A DNA stretch of 35,836 bases from contig CALCTW010000050.1 in the NCBI GenBank assembly GCA_937907055.1, positions 1 through 35,836 of the forward strand, written 5' to 3'. Shown here one piece after another: positions 32,441-35,836 of the stretch. The position numbers and the translations under genes were made by a program. Position 1 is the first letter of the stretch. Every line of letters starts with the position of its first letter. Under the pieces are notes generated by a model, which saw nothing but the letters and a program-made list of their open reading frames with translations, made no database searches and was not told the DNA's origin. Source of the stretch: an uncultured Clostridia bacterium (GTDB lineage Bacteria > Bacillota > Clostridia > Christensenellales > Aristaeellaceae).

Positions 32441-33307
32441 ATGCAATTGTTTAATGGTTGCGGCGTTGCTCTGGTAACGCCATTCAAGAACGGTTCTGTT
32501 GATTTTGATGCTTTTAACGGCCTGCTTGACAGGCTGCTCACAGCCGGCGTCAGTGCTGTCATTCCCTGCGGCACCACCGGTGAACCTGCCACGATGACCG
32601 AAGACGAATGGAAGAGTGTCATCTCCTGCACCGTCAAGAAGGTCAACGGCGCCATTCCGGTCATCGCCGGCACCGGTGCCAACAACACCGCGAAGGTCAT
32701 CGAAAAGGCCCGCATCGCGAAGGATCTCGGCGCTGACGCCCAGCTTTGTGTCACGCCTTATTACAACAAGACAACACAGGATGGTCTTGTCGCGCATTTT
32801 GAAGCCATTGCCGATGACGGCGCTCTGCCTGTCTATCTCTACAATGTCCCTTCCCGCACGGGTCTCGATATGCAGGCTGCCACCTGTGCCCGTCTGGCCA
32901 AGCACCAAAACATCATCGCACTCAAGGATGCCACCGGTGATATGAAGCGCGCGCTTGAGTTAAAGCAGCTCTGCCCTGCCGATTTTGCCATCTACAGCGG
33001 TGATGACTTCACCATTGCTTCCAGCCGTATTCTGGGTTACCGCGGTGTCATTTCCGTCGCGGCGAATATCGTCCCGGAACAGGTGGTCAATATGTACCGT
33101 TGCTCCCTTGAGGAATGCGGACAGATCCAGAACGAGCTCTTCGAACTCATCCGTCTCCTCTTCTGCGAGACTTCTCCCGTCCCCTGCAAGGCCGCGATGA
33201 GCATGCTCGGTCAGTGCAGCAATGAATTACGCCTGCCTCTGATCCCGATGAGCAATGCAAACGCCCAGAAACTTCACGATGAATTAGTGAGGCTGAAACT
33301 CTTATGA
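32441..33307 (+). CDS. dapA: 4-hydroxy-tetrahydrodipicolinate synthase
   Basis: A 288-residue TIM-barrel aldolase condensing pyruvate and aspartate semialdehyde, the first committed step to diaminopimelate and lysine. Visible motifs are GCGVALVTPFKNGSVD at the N-terminus, CGTTGEPATM for pyruvate binding, YNVPSRTG with the catalytic Tyr, and IIALKDATGD with the Schiff-base Lys. Its TGA overlaps the dapB ATG by 4 bases. The weak AAAGG ribosome site suggests that translation may depend partly on the upstream gene. Confidence 0.96.
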   Translation: MQLFNGCGVALVTPFKNGSVDFDAFNGLLDRLLTAGVSAVIPCGTTGEPATMTEDEWKSVISCTVKKVNGAIPVIAGTGANNTAKVIEKARIAKDLGADAQLCVTPYYNKTTQDGLVAHFEAIADDGALPVYLYNVPSRTGLDMQAATCARLAKHQNIIALKDATGDMKRALELKQLCPADFAIYSGDDFTIASSRILGYRGVISVAANIVPEQVVNMYRCSLEECGQIQNELFELIRLLFCETSPVPCKAAMSMLGQCSNELRLPLIPMSNANAQKLHDELVRLKLL

Positions 33308-34041
33308 TCAATATTATCCTGAATGGCGCCTGCGGCCGTATGGGCCGTCAGGTCTATCAGAACGCCGCTTCCTTTGACAGTGTTGTTGTCGCGGGATACG
33401 ATTATGTATCCGATGCCTCCCTGCCCTTTCCTGTATACTCTTCCTTCAAAAGCATCACCGAAAAGGCCGATGTCATCATCGATTTCTCTGCCCCGGCCAC
33501 GCTGAAGGATGAGTTGGATTTCGCTGTTGAGAAAAAGCTGCCGGTCGTTCTTTGCGCCACCGGCTACACGCCTGATGATCTGGTCCTGATCTCCGAAGCC
33601 GCGAAGAGCATTCCTGTTTTCCGCAGCGCCAATGTTTCTCTGGGTGTACAGGTCCTGAAGATCCTTTGCCGTAAGGCCGCCGAGATGCTGCCCGGCTTCG
33701 ATATCGAGATCGTTGAAAAGCATCACAATCAGAAGAAGGATGCCCCCAGCGGCACCGCGCTTCTTCTCTATGACGCCGTCAAGAAGGATGATACCATTCC
33801 TACCTTCGGGCGCGACGGTAAGGATTGCAAGCGTGTCAAGGAGGAGATCGGTCTCCATGCCATCCGCGGCGGCACTGTTGCCGGTGAGCACGAAGTCGGT
33901 TATTACGGTCCTCAGGAGACCATCCTTCTCACGCATTCCGCGCAGGATCGCAGTGTTTTCGCTTTCGGCGCCCTCCGTTGCGCCGGTTTCCTGATCGGAC
34001 GCGAGCCCGGCGAATACAACATGGATGATATGATGAAATAA
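33304..34041 (+). CDS. dapB: 4-hydroxy-tetrahydrodipicolinate reductase
   Basis: A 245-residue NAD(P)H-dependent reductase for the next step after DapA. The N-terminal nucleotide motif is ILNGACGRMGRQV. The catalytic EKHHNQKKDAPSGTALLL contains the His pair and Lys of the family signature, and GEHEVGYYGPQE follows. Length and ends are normal. It is coupled to dapA and followed 13 bases later by the GDPD gene. Confidence 0.96.
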   Translation: MINIILNGACGRMGRQVYQNAASFDSVVVAGYDYVSDASLPFPVYSSFKSITEKADVIIDFSAPATLKDELDFAVEKKLPVVLCATGYTPDDLVLISEAAKSIPVFRSANVSLGVQVLKILCRKAAEMLPGFDIEIVEKHHNQKKDAPSGTALLLYDAVKKDDTIPTFGRDGKDCKRVKEEIGLHAIRGGTVAGEHEVGYYGPQETILLTHSAQDRSVFAFGALRCAGFLIGREPGEYNMDDMMK

Positions 34042-34054
34042 GAAGGGCTGTACA

Positions 34055-34900
34055 ATGATCATCTTTTTGATCCTTCTTCTCCTTCTTCTTGTCTTTGCCC
34101 TCTGGCTTTTCATGATCATGCCTTCCTGCAGCATCACGAAAAGAACCGCTGCAAGGGAATTGCTTGGTTACGACTACGCGCACCGCGGTCTGCATGATAA
34201 AGAAAAAGGTATTCCTTAGAATTCCCTTTCCGCCTTCCGTCTCGCGTGTGATCACGGTTACGGTATGGAGCTTGATGTCCATATCACCCATGACGGTCAG
34301 CTGATCGTTCTTCACGATTCTGATCTTCAGCGGATGTGCGGCGTGAACGGCCTTGTCGAGGATATGACACTGGATCAGTTAGCCTCCTGCCGTCTGAATG
34401 GCACGGATGAAAAGATCCCGCTTTTCTCGGAGGTCCTGTCTCTCGTGGACGGCCGCGTGCCGCTCATCGTTGAGATCAAGGCCCCAAGGAAAGATCTCCT
34501 TGTCTGCAGCAAGACCTGCGCCATGCTGAGCGCCTATCACGGCCCCTATTGTGTCGAATCGTTCAATCCTTTCGCTGTCCGCTGGTTCAGGAAGAACGCT
34601 CCTCATCTCGTACGCGGTCAGCTGACAGAATTCACTGCCCGCGTCAAGCGTCCCAGGGGGATGTTCTGGACAGCACATCACCTGACCAACTGGCTGGCCC
34701 GCCCCGATTTTATCGCGTTCAACTGTACAAGCAAGAAGAACTTCTCACTTCGTCTGATCCGCGATGTTTTTAAACCCATGATGGTCTCCTGGACCATCCG
34801 TTCTCAGGATGTTTTTGACCGGGAAAAGAAGGTCAATGACCTGCTCATTTTCGAATCCTTCTCCCCCGTTCACAATTCAGATCTAAATCAACAAAATTAA
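34055..34900 (+). CDS. Membrane-anchored glycerophosphodiester phosphodiesterase with one in-frame TAG
   Basis: A 281-codon GDPD-family enzyme, expected to hydrolyse glycerophosphodiesters to glycerol 3-phosphate and an alcohol. AAGGG precedes the ATG at 34055, and the first ~23 residues are a membrane anchor (IIFLILLLLLLVFALWLFMI). The catalytic core begins with YAHRGLHD (His43-Arg44) and continues MELDVHITHDGQLIVLHD with the metal ligands Glu72 and Asp74 and the catalytic His. The in-frame TAG is codon 55 (34217-34219) in the context KGIP-x-NSLSAF. That is exactly the near-invariant Glu position of the family's P-E-N-T/S motif. The frame is otherwise clean. An ATG at 34265 would give only a headless 211-residue fragment lacking HRG, so real function requires UAG to be read. 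Confidence 0.87.
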
Positions 34901-34915
34901 AAAGGAGATGCCCTT

Positions 34916-35392
34916 ATGAATCCCATTGTTGTTTCCAAAGAAGGTCTTAAGGAACTGGAAGATAAGCTTTATTATCTGAAGAATACTGCCACCAAAGAAA
35001 ACGCCGATCATATCGCGCTCGCCCTGAGCTACGGCGACCTCAGTGAAAACGCTGAATACAGCGCCGCCAAGGAAGAGCAGAGCAAGCTGATGACCGAGAT
35101 CGCTGAGCTTGAAGATACCATTCTTCACGCCATCATCTCTGATGAAGATGCCGGCGCGACCGGCAAGGTCGGTCTGGGCAGCACCGTCACCGTACTCTAC
35201 GTTGAAGATAACGAAGAAGAAACCTACAACATCATCGGCGCCCGTCAGACCGCCAAGGATGAATCCCACATCTCCATCGATTCCCCCATCGGCGCCGCGC
35301 TGATGGGCAAGGTCGCCGGTGATGCTGTCAATGTAGAAGTTCCCGATGGCATCATCGCCCTTAAGATCATCAACGTCGCCCGCAACAACTAA
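34916..35392 (+). CDS. greA: Transcription elongation factor GreA
   Basis: A 158-residue factor that stimulates the intrinsic RNA cleavage of stalled RNA polymerase. The N-terminal coiled coil carries EGLKELEDKLYYLKN and then the acidic tip GDLSENAEYSAAKEEQ. The C-terminal domain contains VGLGSTVTVLYVED and the conserved DSPIGAALMGKVAGD. Its length is standard. AAGGAGA precedes the ATG. The greA-lysS pair is common in Clostridia. Confidence 0.96.
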   Translation: MNPIVVSKEGLKELEDKLYYLKNTATKENADHIALALSYGDLSENAEYSAAKEEQSKLMTEIAELEDTILHAIISDEDAGATGKVGLGSTVTVLYVEDNEEETYNIIGARQTAKDESHISIDSPIGAALMGKVAGDAVNVEVPDGIIALKIINVARNN

Positions 35393-35416
35393 TCAATCCG
35401 TTTAGGAGTATCTGAA

Positions 35417-35836
35417 ATGAATCCCAATAACGCTGAAATGACCCTTTCCGAGCAGGAGCAGATCCGTCGTCAGAAGCTTCAGGGCCTGATGGAAGCCGGA
35501 AGGAATCCTTATGAGATCACCAAGTTTGATGTGACCCATCACAGCACCGATATCACTTCTGCCTATCCCGAGACCGAAGGACAGCATGTCACCATCGCCG
35601 GCCGCATGATGTTCAAGCGCGTCATGGGTAAGGCCAGCTTCTGCACCCTTCAGGATCTGAAGGGCAAGATCCAGGTCTATGTCGCCCGTGATAATGTCGG
35701 TGAAGAAGATTATACCGATTTCAAGAAATCCGATATCGGCGACATCTACGGTGTAAGCGGCTTTGTCTTCCAGACCAAAACCGGCGAGATCTCCGTACAT
35801 GCCGAGAAGATCGTGCTGCTGACCAAGTCCCTCAAG
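35417..35836 (+). CDS. lysS: Lysyl-tRNA synthetase, N-terminal part (runs off window)
   Basis: The first 140 codons of a class II lysyl-tRNA synthetase. The visible region is the helical N-terminus (EQEQIRRQKLQGLMEAGRNPY) and most of the OB-fold anticodon-binding domain: VTIAGRMMFKRVMGKASFCTL, then LKGKIQVYVARD, DIGDIYGVSGFVF and TKTGEISVHAEKIVLLTKSLK. The catalytic domain lies beyond the right edge. TTTAGGAG precedes the ATG, 24 bases after greA. Placement after asd-dapAB fits lysine supply and use, although greA lies between. Confidence 0.95.
   Translation, partial: MNPNNAEMTLSEQEQIRRQKLQGLMEAGRNPYEITKFDVTHHSTDITSAYPETEGQHVTIAGRMMFKRVMGKASFCTLQDLKGKIQVYVARDNVGEEDYTDFKKSDIGDIYGVSGFVFQTKTGEISVHAEKIVLLTKSLK

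Noticed and set aside
31204..32754. A 516-codon minus-strand ORF across asd and dapA
   Set aside because: It is antisense to two certain enzymes. Its repeat-like Gly/Asp/Leu-rich translation reflects their codon bias.
9285..34900. Pyrrolysine as the explanation for the in-frame TAG codons
   Set aside because: The affected genes are not methylamine methyltransferases or other known pyrrolysine proteins, no pyl genes are in the window, and the surrounding residues call for Glu or similar.
1..35836. CRISPR arrays, tRNA or rRNA genes, insertion sequences, prophage genes
   Set aside because: No regularly spaced repeats, cloverleaf-like segments, transposase or integrase motifs, or phage structural genes were found by reading. 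A covariance search could still find a small RNA missed by eye.

Overview
The window looks like chromosome of an anaerobic, fibre-degrading member of the Bacillota (class Clostridia), probably from a gut or rumen assembly. The evidence is Gram-positive housekeeping synteny (holB-ricT, scpA-scpB beside an M50 protease, dxs-tlyA, asd-dapA-dapB), AGGAGG-type ribosome sites, a D-lactate dehydrogenase, a xylanase and a GH120 beta-xylosidase. I cannot fix the genus. No rRNA, tRNA, insertion sequence, prophage or CRISPR array was seen.

Layout. 1-716 (minus) holds the start of a membrane sensor or regulator and a chimeric ORF: the promoter, RBS and first ~23 residues of acetate kinase run in frame into the C-terminus of a sugar ABC solute-binding protein. 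This is probably an assembly or recombination junction. 844-4528 (minus) holds an S41 protease, a PucR-type regulator and a GT-C-like membrane protein. 4602-9086 (minus) is one likely operon: GH10 xylanase, holB, ricT, a lamin-tail protein, D-lactate dehydrogenase and a strong terminator. 9285-13957 (plus) is a gliding-type ABC exporter set: ATPase, permease, GldG-like and DUF4340 proteins. 14029-21428 (minus) runs dxs, tlyA, M50 protease, scpA, scpB, MATE exporter and L,D-transpeptidase. 21649-23622 (minus) is the GH120 beta-xylosidase with its own promoter. 23857-26318 (minus) is an apbE / NusG-domain-II / Gx-transporter cluster plus a small secreted protein, divergent from cobA-ogt (plus). 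27703-29711 (minus) is a Y-family polymerase with a YolD-like partner, divergent from azlCD (plus). 31315-35836 (plus) is asd-dapA-dapB-GDPD-greA-lysS, a lysine biosynthesis and housekeeping operon.

The most striking signal is that three otherwise intact plus-strand genes (ABC ATPase, cobA, GDPD) carry four in-frame TAG codons and no other defect. One TAG lies exactly where the GDPD family has its near-invariant Glu (the P-E-N-S/T signature). Another lies where gliding-type ATPases often have Glu just before Walker B. No gene carries an internal TAA or TGA or a frameshift. Of 36 complete genes, 18 end in TGA, 16 in TAA and only 2 in TAG. This pattern suggests UAG readthrough or reassignment (Glu fits best, Gln possible). 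Strain-level nonsense mutations or consensus G-to-T errors are not excluded.
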